A DNA stretch of 64,000 bases from Gracilimonas sp. (GTDB lineage: Bacteria; Bacteroidota; Rhodothermia; Balneolales; Balneolaceae). The translations under genes and the position numbers were made by a program. Shown here piece by piece: positions 52,464 through 61,815 of this stretch. Under the pieces are notes generated by a model. It ran no database searches, had not been told where the DNA came from, and saw nothing but the letters and a program-made list of their open reading frames with translations. The stretch spans positions 1,116,001-1,180,000 of the forward strand of contig NZ_JAEPPI010000001.1 of NCBI RefSeq assembly GCF_017641085.1, in the 5' to 3' direction. How positions within the stretch are numbered: the stretch's first letter is position 1; every line of letters starts with the position of its first letter.

Positions 52464-53006
52464 CTACTCGATAAGAATACTTTCTACCGGTACATTTGGG
52501 GTGAGTTGATCCCGTCCATTCAGAAAGGAAAGCTCGATTATAAAGGAATAGCCTACTATTACACCGCCAAGCCGCTCAATCAATTTAGAAGCCGCCGAGG
52601 CCGTCCCTCCTGTAGCAATCAGATCATCATGGATGATCACTTTGGCTCCTTCAAAAATGGCATCCTCATGAATTTCGACCTGATCTTCACCGTACTCCAG
52701 AGCGTAGGTTTCCGAAAGAGTTTTGGCCGGAAGCTTTCCGGGTTTGCGAACCGGCACAAAACCGGCGTTCAAATCCTGGGCAAGATTGGTTCCGAACAAA
52801 AAACCACGGGATTCCAGCCCCACCACATAATCCACCGATTTATGGCGAAACGGTTGAGCTAGCATGTAAGAAGTAAGTTCAAGCGCCCGTTTGTCCTGCA
52901 ACAGCGTGGTGATATCCTTAAACTGAATTCCTTCTTTGGGAAAATCCGGGATGGTTCGGATGGTTTCGGATATAAAATCTTTTATGCTTTGCTCTACTTT
53001 TTTCAT
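52464..53006 (-). CDS. apt: Adenine phosphoribosyltransferase
   Basis: The protein has 180 residues. The PRPP-binding loop VIIHDDLIATGGTA and the early IRTIPDFPKEGIQFKDIT are diagnostic. It makes AMP from adenine and PRPP in purine salvage. The protein lies on its own minus-strand unit, divergent from tadA 58 bases away. Confidence 0.96.
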   Translation of the reverse strand: MKKVEQSIKDFISETIRTIPDFPKEGIQFKDITTLLQDKRALELTSYMLAQPFRHKSVDYVVGLESRGFLFGTNLAQDLNAGFVPVRKPGKLPAKTLSETYALEYGEDQVEIHEDAIFEGAKVIIHDDLIATGGTASAASKLIERLGGVIVGYSFIIELSFLNGRDQLTPNVPVESILIE

Positions 53007-53064
53007 TCAAATAGGATTAAGTTCGCGCCAAGGTAGTTAATTCGAAGGATAGCAATCAAGTTTT

Positions 53065-53541
53065 ATGAGTGAAATTGAAGGACAAGTTTGGCAGAAACAT
53101 CATCGATTTATGGCCCGAGCTTTTATGCTGGCCGAACAGGCTTTTGATGAAGGCGAAGTGCCCGTTGGAGCTGTCGTTGTTCGGAATGATCAAATAATTG
53201 GGAAAGGCTATAATCAGGTTCAGCGATTGAACGATCCGACGGCACATGCTGAGATGATTGCCATCTCAGCCGCTTGCGAAACCATGGACGAGAAATACCT
53301 CAGCGAATGCACTTTGTACGTGACTCTTGAGCCCTGCCCAATGTGTGCCGGTGCGGCGGTATGGAGTAAGCTTGGTGGAATTGTATTTGGCGCATCAGAT
53401 GCCAAAGCCGGAGGCTGCGGTAGTGTTTTCAATATCTCATCGAATAAAAAACTCAATCACCAGGCAGAAGTGATACAAGGCGTGATGGAAGCTGAATGCG
53501 AGCATCTGATGAAGGCTTTTTTTAAGGATCGGCGTGACTAA
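53065..53541 (+). CDS. tadA: tRNA-specific adenosine deaminase TadA
   Basis: The protein has 158 residues with zinc/catalytic residues in HAE (His61, Glu63) and PCPMC (Cys91, Cys94). It makes inosine at position 34 of tRNA-Arg(ACG) and is normally essential. The C-terminal end KAFFKDRR fits TadA. It is divergent from apt. Confidence 0.93.
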   Translation: MSEIEGQVWQKHHRFMARAFMLAEQAFDEGEVPVGAVVVRNDQIIGKGYNQVQRLNDPTAHAEMIAISAACETMDEKYLSECTLYVTLEPCPMCAGAAVWSKLGGIVFGASDAKAGGCGSVFNISSNKKLNHQAEVIQGVMEAECEHLMKAFFKDRRD

Positions 53542-53626
53542 TAAAATTCCTGTTTTTAACTAAAAATTAGTACTATCCGCTGACTATTCAATATCAGGAG
53601 AGCCACTTTAACCTATTCAAGTTGAC

Positions 53627-54067
53627 ATGGCTGGCGAACAAGAAAAAAACGGAATAACTACCTGGTTTTGGGTGGTTGGATGGGGTGCTCTTCTCTGGAA
53701 TTTACTGGGTGTAATGTCTTACATCATGACGGTAACAATGAGTCCTGAAGTGATGGCTGAACTGCCCGCCGCACAACGAGAACTAATGGCTAATACACCG
53801 GCTTGGGCTACTGGGGCTTTTGCTTTCGCCGTATTTGGTGGAGCATTAGGGTCATTATCCCTCTTACTGAAAAGAAAAAAAGCTCTTCCCCTCTTCATTG
53901 TTTCCTTTATTGGGATTGTAGTACAGCTGTATCACTCGTTATTTATGAGTAATTCCATCGAAGTATATGGACCGGGTGGCGCTGTTATGCCAATCATGGT
54001 TTTGTTATTTGGAATAGGCCTGATTTGGATAGCCAGAAATGCAATATCAAAAGGTTGGCTGAAATAG
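53627..54067 (+). CDS. Four-TM membrane protein, unknown function
   Basis: The protein has 146 residues with four hydrophobic helices (starting WFWVVGWGALLWNLLGVMSY; others at ~60-78, 88-104 and 118-138) and a short Glu/Pro/Ala-rich loop. It is an inner-membrane protein. I do not recognise a family. It is alone, 85 bases after tadA. Confidence 0.7.
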   Translation: MAGEQEKNGITTWFWVVGWGALLWNLLGVMSYIMTVTMSPEVMAELPAAQRELMANTPAWATGAFAFAVFGGALGSLSLLLKRKKALPLFIVSFIGIVVQLYHSLFMSNSIEVYGPGGAVMPIMVLLFGIGLIWIARNAISKGWLK

Positions 54068-54159
54068 TCCGACTGCATGTAACTTCGGTAGTAGAAGAAA
54101 TAGAGTACCCCAAAAACCCAAACCCTGTACTCGGGTAGATTTTAAAGAATCGTAAGGTT

Positions 54160-54193
54160 AAATCATAATTTATTTATGTATTTATGATTTTTT
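54160..54193 (+). terminator. AT-rich stem with T-tract, possible terminator
   Basis: AAATCATAA and TTATGATTT form a 9-bp stem with a 13-base AT loop and a T-rich end, in the gap between the plus-strand membrane protein gene and the minus-strand bioC end. The absence of GC pairs makes it weak. Confidence 0.45.
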
Positions 54194-54263
54194 CTATTTG
54201 GACTTACTCTGAATTAGAACTGTTTTCTAAAACTACCCGGGCATATAGTGATCATTGACACCA

Positions 54264-55076
54264 TCAGGCATAATCTTTTTTAGCGGCCAGATAAACCACA
54301 TGCCATTTGATCTTAAGCTTGTTGTTGGATTTTTGATCCCAGTGATCTGCCAGCAGCCGGAATTGTTTTGACGTCAGAGCGTTCCCCTTCACATTTACAG
54401 AAGCACCTATTCGTTTTAAATGCCGGAAAAAATCAATAGATGAATCAAATTCCTGGAACAGATCATTCTCATAGTAATCGATTTGTATCGGACCCATCGA
54501 CAACTTAACCACCACTTCTTCCACATCGGGTAAAGGATTGGCCGTGTAAGGAAGCCCAAGCTCCAGGCAGTGTTCATACCATTGTTCAAAGGAATGATTA
54601 CCGGGAAAAGAACAGAGCAGTAATCCACCCGGTTGTATAGCTTTGGACAGATTTTCCAGCGATACGGATGTATCCTTAAACCAATGAGGGGCAAAATTAC
54701 TGACAACCATGGCATAGGTATTATCTCCCTCCTCAAACTCATCGGCATCTAACACCTGAAACTGAATCTTATCAGAAAGTAGTCCCTCTTTTTCCAATTC
54801 AGATTTACAGAACTCCACCATTTTAGGTGAGGCATCGGTAATCATAAACTCTTTATCCGGGAAATGCTCTATAAGCTGACGAGTCAGAAAACCTGTACCG
54901 CAACCCACTTCAAGAATAGGCCCGGACGGTAAAAGCTCCCTCCAGGGCAATAGCGATGATATTAGTCCATCGGCTACCTTCTTTTGAATTTCTGCTTCCT
55001 GATGATAGGCTTCCGTAGCATTACCGAAGCTACGGGCTATTCGGCTGATGTCGTTTTCTTCTGTAATTTCCATCAT
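54264..55076 (-). CDS. bioC: BioC-like malonyl-ACP O-methyltransferase
   Basis: The protein has 270 residues. The SAM-binding motif ILEVGCGTGFLTRQL follows a BioC-type N-terminus (RSFGNATEAYHQEAEIQKK). BioC methylates malonyl-ACP so that fatty-acid synthesis can make the pimeloyl chain of biotin. The bioC start lies 47 bases inside the end of the esterase-like gene, the order bioH/G-bioC. The other bio genes are not in the window. Confidence 0.85.
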   Translation of the reverse strand: MMEITEENDISRIARSFGNATEAYHQEAEIQKKVADGLISSLLPWRELLPSGPILEVGCGTGFLTRQLIEHFPDKEFMITDASPKMVEFCKSELEKEGLLSDKIQFQVLDADEFEEGDNTYAMVVSNFAPHWFKDTSVSLENLSKAIQPGGLLLCSFPGNHSFEQWYEHCLELGLPYTANPLPDVEEVVVKLSMGPIQIDYYENDLFQEFDSSIDFFRHLKRIGASVNVKGNALTSKQFRLLADHWDQKSNNKLKIKWHVVYLAAKKDYA

Positions 55077-55770
55077 GCTGAAAAATAGGAATCATTGCAT
55101 TGATAAACGACCAGCATTCTTCATAATGCGTTACGGGCAACCCGTGCCCTGCTTCCTTTATAAAATGATAGACAGCATTCCCTTCGGTAATCTCGGTAAA
55201 TTTTTTACCCCGGTTGTGCGAGAGAATTTTGTTGCTCCCTCCGTCCAGACTAATGATCGGCTTCCCGTTTTTTATTCTTTGCAGATCAAAGGAATCGGTA
55301 TGTAGCTTTTTCAAATCCTTCAACAGCAACTCACCGTCAAGTTTTCCCTTTGGAATATTCTTTTTTTTATCGGGATGAAATGCCTTCTTCCAGTATTTTT
55401 TAAGTACCTCTCTTGGGTCCTTTTCAAAATCTGAAATCATTGCTTTAAGTGCTTTTTGTGATTCTAATCGTTCCTTTTCATCCTGTGGGTGAAAATCACA
55501 AAATCCATTGAAGATTATGATGCAGGTTGCTTGTTCAATTTGCTCCTCAGGGCACCAGTGCAAGCCAAAAGAATGCAAGAAAAGAGCTTTATGCTTCGAA
55601 TTGCCTGAGAACCCGGGATGCTTTTCATCCAAAAAATAACCACGATCTGCAGTTTTAAATAAAACACCCTCAGGCAGAATAGACTTCCAGTCTTTCCAAA
55701 ACGACGAATCAAAGCCCCATCCGTGGTAGGAAATAATTTCTAAATCAAGCTTTTCTTTCGATATATGCAC
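55030..55770 (-). CDS. BioH/BioG-like alpha/beta-hydrolase, pimeloyl-ACP methyl-ester esterase candidate
   Basis: The protein has 246 residues. The alpha/beta-hydrolase start YHGWGFDSSFW is like BioH; the nucleophile elbow reads LHSFGLHW (canonical GHSxG with Leu in place of the first Gly), the acid is likely in SLDGGS and the His in EAGHGLP. Fused by overlap to bioC, it probably removes the methyl ester to yield pimeloyl-ACP. The altered elbow suggests a distinct subfamily. Confidence 0.7.
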   Translation of the reverse strand: MHISKEKLDLEIISYHGWGFDSSFWKDWKSILPEGVLFKTADRGYFLDEKHPGFSGNSKHKALFLHSFGLHWCPEEQIEQATCIIIFNGFCDFHPQDEKERLESQKALKAMISDFEKDPREVLKKYWKKAFHPDKKKNIPKGKLDGELLLKDLKKLHTDSFDLQRIKNGKPIISLDGGSNKILSHNRGKKFTEITEGNAVYHFIKEAGHGLPVTHYEECWSFINAMIPIFQHDGNYRRKRHQPNSP

Positions 55771-55891
55771 GTTCTGATCAGTCTATATCTTAGATAACTG
55801 GCTGAACCGAAAAAGGATCATACCAATGATACTGCCCTGCCCTGTTGATATTCGATTTACAAGATACATTGGGCTAACTCTTATTCAATGA

Positions 55892-56995
55892 TCAGGATGC
55901 CGGATCTTCTGTTGATGGCGTCCAGGTGGAGTCAGATTCAAACGTACGCCCCATAGCCCTGAACTGGCGAACGAATGGGAGTTTCTTTCTTACACTGGGT
56001 GCAAATTGATTGTAATCGATCATGAACAAGCGATTGGTATCCGGATCATAATAAGTGAAATTCACAAAGGGCCCTCCCATTAGTCCGTTTACCATATACC
56101 AGGTACCACGGGTTTCGTAGGCAAGTAGCCGGCCTTTCTGAAAGCTTTCGGTAATAATGGGGCGTATTTCAGGACGGTTGGTATAGGTTTGAACGTACAT
56201 GGAGTCGCGGGCGCCTTTGATATACTCCTGAGAAAGGGAATCACGGGTATTGATAATCCATTCGTCATCCAGGAATGAAATATCATCTACATTGTCTTTA
56301 TACCAAATCCACATCCAGCGGTCGTTTTGTGGAAGGAAACGACGGTAACTGATGAAATTAAGGGTGTCAATATTTTTGATATAATCGTGCTGGAACCGAA
56401 CTTTAAACCCTCGGTTTTGCCATAACGAATCTGAAAGCTGTGTTTGTTCTTTCTTTTCGTACACAAAATACTCCCAGCGCTGAAGCTCTTTTTGAAGCAT
56501 GTTGCTGAGCAATGAGTTTTCTGTATTTCTGATTTTTTGAGCTAAAAGTGAATCGGAAGACGAACTTAAAATCAACACATATTGATCCCTATACCATTGA
56601 TCTTCCACCGGGAATGCGAAACTTTCACCTTCCTTGACTCGCTGTTCAACCGACTCGTCCAGGAAGCCGCGAATTTGCCGGCCGGTGTTGGAATCCTCAT
56701 CAATGGGAGCGGCAAAAATTACGTTCTTTTTGCTCTTAAGGCGGTCTAAATGCGATTGAGAGCGGATTTGTGTGAACTGAAGGTCATAATACGGTTCTCC
56801 GTTTGGAACCGTTAAAACCCACTTTCCAAACACATCTCTGATGGCCTCTGCTGTTTGGCTTTCCCATTTTGTGGAATCCATAACCACAACTACTTCGCGG
56901 GTATTACCTTCAGCCAAAGGCCGATAATCTCCATCACAGGAGACAAAAAGAAGGGCAACGGCTGAAACAATTATAGAACCTAACGTTAATCGCAT
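55892..56995 (-). CDS. DUF4837 family lipoprotein
   Basis: The protein has 367 residues with a lipobox ending in LFVSC (Cys20). DUF4837 proteins are lipoproteins of Bacteroidota-type bacteria with no known function; the internal repeated pattern (REVVVVMDS near the N-terminus and MYVQTYTNRPEIRPI in the C-terminal third) agrees. It follows trpA after 9 bases on the same strand and may be the last gene of the trp operon. Confidence 0.75.
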   Translation of the reverse strand: MRLTLGSIIVSAVALLFVSCDGDYRPLAEGNTREVVVVMDSTKWESQTAEAIRDVFGKWVLTVPNGEPYYDLQFTQIRSQSHLDRLKSKKNVIFAAPIDEDSNTGRQIRGFLDESVEQRVKEGESFAFPVEDQWYRDQYVLILSSSSDSLLAQKIRNTENSLLSNMLQKELQRWEYFVYEKKEQTQLSDSLWQNRGFKVRFQHDYIKNIDTLNFISYRRFLPQNDRWMWIWYKDNVDDISFLDDEWIINTRDSLSQEYIKGARDSMYVQTYTNRPEIRPIITESFQKGRLLAYETRGTWYMVNGLMGGPFVNFTYYDPDTNRLFMIDYNQFAPSVRKKLPFVRQFRAMGRTFESDSTWTPSTEDPAS

Positions 56996-57004
56996 AATGA
57001 ATAA

Positions 57005-57802
57005 TTAATTTCCAAATTTCAGTGAGTGAACGAAAGAAAACAACGCTGATTGCCATCCTTCATTCGGGTAGTTTTTCTTGATGGTATCAATTAAGGCACT
57101 ACCAACAATAAAACCATCGGCATTTGATGCGATATCAACCGCATCCTCATGAGATTTGATGCCAAAACCCACCATTACCGGGTTATGAGTAATATTGGTT
57201 TTTACTCGTTCTATAAATCGATTAACAGATTTTGACACTTCCTCACCTTCCCTGGCTCCGGTTACCCCGGTAACGGAAACGCAATATACAAATCCCTGTG
57301 ACTTTTCGTCGGCTTGCTTCATCCGCTCATCGCTGGTGTTAGGTGCTACAAGATAGATCAGTGACAGGTTTGAACCTTTGGCATGCATCTCAATAATCCC
57401 GCCTTCTTCAATGGGGATATCCGGAATAATCAGTCCGTCAACGCCTGCTTCTTCGGCTTTGGCGCAGAACTTCTCAACGCCATAACGCAGCACCGGGTTC
57501 ATATATCCCATCAAAATTATGGGAATTTCCGATTGTTTACGGACCTCCTTCACCATCCCGAAGATCTTTTCCATGGTAATACCATTCTGAATGGCTACAT
57601 CGCTGGAATACTGAATTGTAGGCCCATCCGCTAAAGGATCACTGAACGGCATACCAAGCTCGATGATATCGGCTCCGTTTTTTTCGAAGCCAAGGATGAG
57701 GTCAACGGTAGCGTCTAAATCCGGAAAGCCGGCGGTTAGAAAAAGACTCATCAGCTTTGAGTCGTTTCCCTTTTCTGTAAATGTATTTTGAATTCGGTTC
57801 AT
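57005..57802 (-). CDS. trpA: Tryptophan synthase alpha chain
   Basis: The protein has 265 residues. The catalytic Glu and Asp are in ELGMPFSDPLADGP; VGFGIKSHEDA forms the phosphate loop. TrpA cleaves indole-3-glycerol phosphate to indole and glyceraldehyde 3-phosphate and channels indole to TrpB. It is the last trp gene, 120 bases after trpB, with a repeat in the gap. Confidence 0.96.
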   Translation of the reverse strand: MNRIQNTFTEKGNDSKLMSLFLTAGFPDLDATVDLILGFEKNGADIIELGMPFSDPLADGPTIQYSSDVAIQNGITMEKIFGMVKEVRKQSEIPIILMGYMNPVLRYGVEKFCAKAEEAGVDGLIIPDIPIEEGGIIEMHAKGSNLSLIYLVAPNTSDERMKQADEKSQGFVYCVSVTGVTGAREGEEVSKSVNRFIERVKTNITHNPVMVGFGIKSHEDAVDIASNADGFIVGSALIDTIKKNYPNEGWQSALFSFVHSLKFGN

Positions 57803-57827
57803 TAAACTAAAAATAACTTCTTTTATG

Positions 57828-57919
57828 GAACACGGAAAACGCTGATGCTAAAAAAGATTTGCACTGATCGATGGTTAGTAAATCTGTGAGAATCCATTTA
57901 ATCGGTATCACCCGTGTTC
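57828..57919. repeat. Inverted repeat in the trpB-trpA gap
   Basis: GAACACGG (57828-57835) and CCGTGTTC (57912-57919) are exact 8-bp terminal arms of a ~92-base element. The interior holds further partial pairs. Similar AACACGG/CCGTGTT ends appear in the trpF-trpB gap and a degenerate form in the trpC-trpF gap, so this is a repeat family inside the operon. Confidence 0.7.
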
Positions 57920-57922
57920 GAT

Positions 57923-59143
57923 TCAATTTTTCTTCTCGCGGATGAATTCCGAAATCGTGCCCATGTCTTTATCGCCACGGCCGGAGCAATTCAAAATTAT
58001 AATATCGTCTTTCGATGTTTCCGGCATTAGCTTTTCCAGCCATGCAAAAGCGTGAGCGGTTTCCAGAGCCGGGATAATTCCTTCGGTTTTCGAAAGCAAT
58101 TTCACGGCATCCATGGCTTCATCGTCCGTGACAGCATGATAGTTCACCCTTCCGAGATCTTTTAAATGCGCATGTTCAGGCCCTACACCCGGGTAATCCA
58201 GTCCGGCACTGATAGAATGAGCCAGCTCAATCTGGCCCTCCTCACTTTGTAGTAAGTAGCTCAGCGAACCATGCAAAATGCCCGGTGTTCCTTTACTCAT
58301 AGTTGCAGCTGTTTGGCCGGAGTCAACACCGAAACCGGCCGCTTCTATTCCTATAATGTTTACATCCTCGTCATCAATAAATGGATAGAAGAAGCCAATG
58401 GCGTTCGACCCGCCACCTACACAGGCAACCAGGTGGTCCGGATTTCGCCCTTCATATTTATGAATCTGATTCTTGGTTTCCCGTCCGATAACCTCATGAA
58501 AATAGCGTACCATCATGGGGTAAGGATGAGGGCCAACTACCGATCCTATGATATAAAAAGTGGTATCTACATTGGTTACCCAATCACGAATAGCTTCATT
58601 GGTGGCATCTTTCAGGGTTTTTGAGCCACTGCTTACTCCTCTGACTTCTGCACCGAGCAGAGTCATACGATCTACATTCAATTTCTGGCGAACCATGTCT
58701 TCCTCTCCCATGTACACCACACATTCGAGCCCAAATTTCGCGCATGCCGTGGCTGTAGCTACTCCATGCTGGCCGGCACCTGTCTCAGCTATGATTCGCT
58801 TTTTGCCCATTCGTCGAGCTAATAAAACCTGTCCAATCGCATTGTTAATTTTGTGGGCTCCGGTATGACACAGATCCTCTCGTTTCAGATAGATTTTGCC
58901 CTTACCGTAATGTTCGGTTAAGCGATTCGCAAAGGTTAACTTGGTAGGCCGTCCGACATATTCATCCAATAACGATTTAAATTCTTTTTGAAAAGTCTCG
59001 TCGTTTTTAGCCTTCTGGAATTCGGCTTCCAGCTCCTGAATGGCAGGAATTAGAATTTCCGGCACAAATTTACCGCCAAATTTGCCGTAATATCCACGTT
59101 CATCGGGAAAGGTATATTTCTTTGTCTTAGTTTTTGTGCTCAT
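57923..59143 (-). CDS. trpB: Tryptophan synthase beta chain
   Basis: The protein has 406 residues from the ATG at 59143; the frame opens at 59188 but the extra 15 residues lie in repeat sequence and are unlike the family N-terminus. PLP lysine is Lys98 in HTGAHKIN, the phosphate loop is GGGSNAIG. TrpB joins indole and serine to tryptophan. Confidence 0.97.
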   Translation of the reverse strand: MSTKTKTKKYTFPDERGYYGKFGGKFVPEILIPAIQELEAEFQKAKNDETFQKEFKSLLDEYVGRPTKLTFANRLTEHYGKGKIYLKREDLCHTGAHKINNAIGQVLLARRMGKKRIIAETGAGQHGVATATACAKFGLECVVYMGEEDMVRQKLNVDRMTLLGAEVRGVSSGSKTLKDATNEAIRDWVTNVDTTFYIIGSVVGPHPYPMMVRYFHEVIGRETKNQIHKYEGRNPDHLVACVGGGSNAIGFFYPFIDDEDVNIIGIEAAGFGVDSGQTAATMSKGTPGILHGSLSYLLQSEEGQIELAHSISAGLDYPGVGPEHAHLKDLGRVNYHAVTDDEAMDAVKLLSKTEGIIPALETAHAFAWLEKLMPETSKDDIIILNCSGRGDKDMGTISEFIREKKN

Positions 59144-59162
59144 AATATCATCATTGAGTACT

Positions 59163-59205
59163 AACACGGATAAAACAGGTCCTGTCAACCCGCTTAATCC
59201 GTGTT
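59163..59205. repeat. Inverted repeat in the trpF-trpB gap
   Basis: AACACGGA (59163-59170) and TCCGTGTT (59198-59205) are exact 8-bp arms around 27 bases. It ends 4 bases before the trpF stop codon. It belongs with the other trp intergenic repeats. Confidence 0.7.
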
Positions 59206-59208
59206 CTG

Positions 59209-59868
59209 TTAATTTGCTTCCAAAGCTCTCATTTGATCCATGAAGGCTTCAATTTTTTCAAAATCTTTAAGTCCTGGTTTCTGTTCCAGGCTGCTTGATA
59301 TATCCACAGCATAAGGCTGAACCGTATTGATTGCTTCATGAATATTTTCTGCATTCAATCCACCGGAGAGGAAAAACGGTATATCGATATCAGCTTCATT
59401 CAGCATATCCCAGTCAAATGATTTCCCGGTTCCGCCCCAAAGTCCATCAATTTTTGTATCAAAAAGAAGAAAGTCGGCCACTTCAGAATACTGATCAATT
59501 TGATGTTTCAGTAAATAAGGAACCGTTTCCTGCTGAATATGAATCACTTTTATAATGGGCTTTTCCACCAGTTCACAGTACTCAACCGATTCATCTCCAT
59601 GAAGCTGAACATAATCCAGCCCGGTTTCTTTGGCTATTCGGTTAACGTCATCTAAAGGCTGGTTCACAAAAACCCCGACTTTCTCAGGACCTTCCAGCCA
59701 ATTAATGACAGCTCCGGCTTCTCCGGGTTCAATATACCGGGGACTGTTCTCATAAAAGATAAAACCCAGGTAATCCACCAAAGCTCCGGCTGCAAACCGT
59801 GCGTCTTCAAGGTTCGTAATCCCGCAAATCTTAATTCTTGTTCTTTGGTTTTGTTCTGTCATACACAT
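59209..59868 (-). CDS. trpF: Phosphoribosylanthranilate isomerase
   Basis: The protein has 219 residues with [14 protein letters not shown] at the N-terminus and the phosphate-binding [10 protein letters not shown] near the C-terminus. It converts PRA to CdRP in tryptophan synthesis as a single-function TIM barrel. Two Met codons precede the motif (1 and 3); either could be the start. Confidence 0.96.
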   Translation of the reverse strand: MCMTEQNQRTRIKICGITNLEDARFAAGALVDYLGFIFYENSPRYIEPGEAGAVINWLEGPEKVGVFVNQPLDDVNRIAKETGLDYVQLHGDESVEYCELVEKPIIKVIHIQQETVPYLLKHQIDQYSEVADFLLFDTKIDGLWGGTGKSFDWDMLNEADIDIPFFLSGGLNAENIHEAINTVQPYAVDISSSLEQKPGLKDFEKIEAFMDQMRALEAN

Positions 59869-59876
59869 TGTTGATG

Positions 59877-59946
59877 GAACAGGGATAATACGGATGCAAA
59901 GGGTAATCGCTGATTCAGGGAAGCAGCATCTGCATCATCCATGTTC
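59877..59946. repeat. Degenerate inverted repeat in the trpC-trpF gap
   Basis: GAACAGGGAT (from 59877) and ATCCATGTTC (to 59946) pair with one mismatch around ~50 bases. The right arm covers the end of trpC, so the last four codons and stop of trpC lie in the repeat. Confidence 0.55.
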
Positions 59947-60771
59947 TACATCTTCTTTTTCTTTTTGTAATCGTTCAAATTCTTCTTTGGTCTGTTCTAT
60001 TAAATCTTTTACTGCCTGGCCGGGGTCGTCTTGTCTCATAAAATACTCACCTATCAGAGCAGAATGGATTCCTTCTTGTTGCAATAAAGCCAGATCTTTT
60101 CCGGATGATAACCCGCTTTCGGAAACCAAAACCGTTCCTTCCGGTGCTTGTTGAAGAATTCCGATGCCACGATGCACATCCACCTCAAAATTCTTAAGAT
60201 CACGATTGTTTACGCCCAGTATATCAACCAATTCGAAATTAATTCGATTGAAGTCTTCCTGATCATAACATTCAACCAGGGCATCCAATTCAAATTCCCG
60301 GGCGGCATGCAACAATTCATCCAGTTGAGATCCCTCTGTAATGGCAACTATTATTAAGGCCGCATCTGCTCCGTATGCTTTTGCCTCTTTCATCTGATAG
60401 GGATCAATGATGAAGTCTTTTCTCAATAATGGAAGCTTAACTCTTTTTGATATCGCCTCCAGGTATTTCAAGTCGCCCTTAAAAAAAGGCTGATCAGTCA
60501 ATACGGAAATAGCTGATGCGCCTCCCTCCTCGTAACGAAGTGCGATGTCAACCGGATCAAAATCGGGGCGGATAATTCCTTTAGATGGAGAGGCTTTCTT
60601 TACTTCTGAAATGATAGAAACAGACTCGTTGTCTCTCAGTGCGCCTTTGAAGGAAATGCTCTCCTTCTCGAAACCCTCAAAGGAATTGAAGTCGTTAAAC
60701 GAAACCTTCTTCTTTCGTTTGGCTAAATCTTCGGCCGTCTTTTCGACTATTTGATCAAGAATGTTGCTCAT
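59935..60771 (-). CDS. trpC: Indole-3-glycerol-phosphate synthase
   Basis: The protein has 278 residues. SEVKKASPSKG carries the catalytic Lys; LLRKDFIIDPYQ and VSESGLSSG are further hallmarks. It closes the indole ring from CdRP. The charged C-terminus (KEKEDVEHG) overlaps a degenerate repeat. It is 3 bases after the trpD stop. Confidence 0.96.
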   Translation of the reverse strand: MSNILDQIVEKTAEDLAKRKKKVSFNDFNSFEGFEKESISFKGALRDNESVSIISEVKKASPSKGIIRPDFDPVDIALRYEEGGASAISVLTDQPFFKGDLKYLEAISKRVKLPLLRKDFIIDPYQMKEAKAYGADAALIIVAITEGSQLDELLHAAREFELDALVECYDQEDFNRINFELVDILGVNNRDLKNFEVDVHRGIGILQQAPEGTVLVSESGLSSGKDLALLQQEGIHSALIGEYFMRQDDPGQAVKDLIEQTKEEFERLQKEKEDVEHG

Positions 60772-60774
60772 AAA

Positions 60775-61815
60775 TCAGTATTTAAACGTCCCCATTGCAT
60801 CGTTGGTGGCATCAATAAAGTCATTCAGCATCTTACGGGCTTTGCCGGATTCAAGTGCTTCAACAGCCAATTCCTTAGCTTCTTCCAATTTATCAACCTT
60901 TCCTGATGCCTGTATAGCAAATGTGGCATTTAACAGAGCGATATTTTGCTGAGCTTCGGTCGCTTTATTTGCCATTATACTCGTTAGTATCTCTGCATTT
61001 TCTTTCTTGCCGCCGCCCATCAAGTCATCCATCTCCACTTTCTTAAATCCAATGGATTCAGGGTCAAACAAAATGGATGTTGAGACTACTTTATCTTTCA
61101 GCTCAAAGATCTCGGATTGTGAAGTCAGGCTCACTTCATCAAGTCCATCATGAGCATTGAACGTGTAAGCAAAGTCTGTATCAAGATTGGCAAGGATGTG
61201 AACCATTTTTTCGGCTACTTCTTTACTGAAAGCACCGATTACATATCGCTGAACTTCGGCCGGATTAACCATAGGTCCGAGAATGTTAAAAAACGTCCGG
61301 AAGCCAAGTTCACGGCGTGTCGGCATCACATACTTCATGGCTGGATGAAACATCGGGGCAAACATGAAAGCCATTCCCACTTCATCAAAAACCTGCTCCA
61401 CTCCTTCTTTACCGAGCTCAATAGAGGCGCCTAAATGTTCTAAAACATCAGCAGAACCGCATTTACTGGATGCGCTACGGTTTCCATGTTTAATTACAGG
61501 CACACCCGCAGCAGCCGTAATAAAGGATGCTGCAGTGGATATATTGAAGGTGCCCGATTGGTCTCCCCCGGTTCCGACAAGATCGATAGCTCCCTTAACA
61601 TCCACATCTACTTTAACGGCTTTGGAGCGCATCACTTTAACAAAAGCGGTTAGTTCTTCTACCGTTTCTCCTTTCAACCGCATAGCTGTAAGGAAACCGG
61701 CAATTTGTTCTTCAGAGACCTCGCCCGACATGATCAGGTTCAGCGCTGTTTCAGCCTCAATTTGGGAGAGGTCTTCAGAAAATGAAAGTTTGTAGAGAAT
61801 ACTTTTGAAATCCAT
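60775..61815 (-). CDS. trpD: Anthranilate phosphoribosyltransferase
   Basis: The protein has 346 residues. The PRPP loop GTGGDQSGTFNIST and KHGNRSASSKCGSADVLE in the middle are diagnostic. It transfers the phosphoribosyl group to anthranilate. Its start overlaps the trpG stop by one base and it ends 3 bases before trpC. Confidence 0.96.
   Translation of the reverse strand: MDFKSILYKLSFSEDLSQIEAETALNLIMSGEVSEEQIAGFLTAMRLKGETVEELTAFVKVMRSKAVKVDVDVKGAIDLVGTGGDQSGTFNISTAASFITAAAGVPVIKHGNRSASSKCGSADVLEHLGASIELGKEGVEQVFDEVGMAFMFAPMFHPAMKYVMPTRRELGFRTFFNILGPMVNPAEVQRYVIGAFSKEVAEKMVHILANLDTDFAYTFNAHDGLDEVSLTSQSEIFELKDKVVSTSILFDPESIGFKKVEMDDLMGGGKKENAEILTSIMANKATEAQQNIALLNATFAIQASGKVDKLEEAKELAVEALESGKARKMLNDFIDATNDAMGTFKY

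Noticed and set aside
59144..59188. Longer N-terminus for TrpB
   Set aside because: The additional 15 residues are encoded by repeat sequence and are unlike other TrpB proteins.
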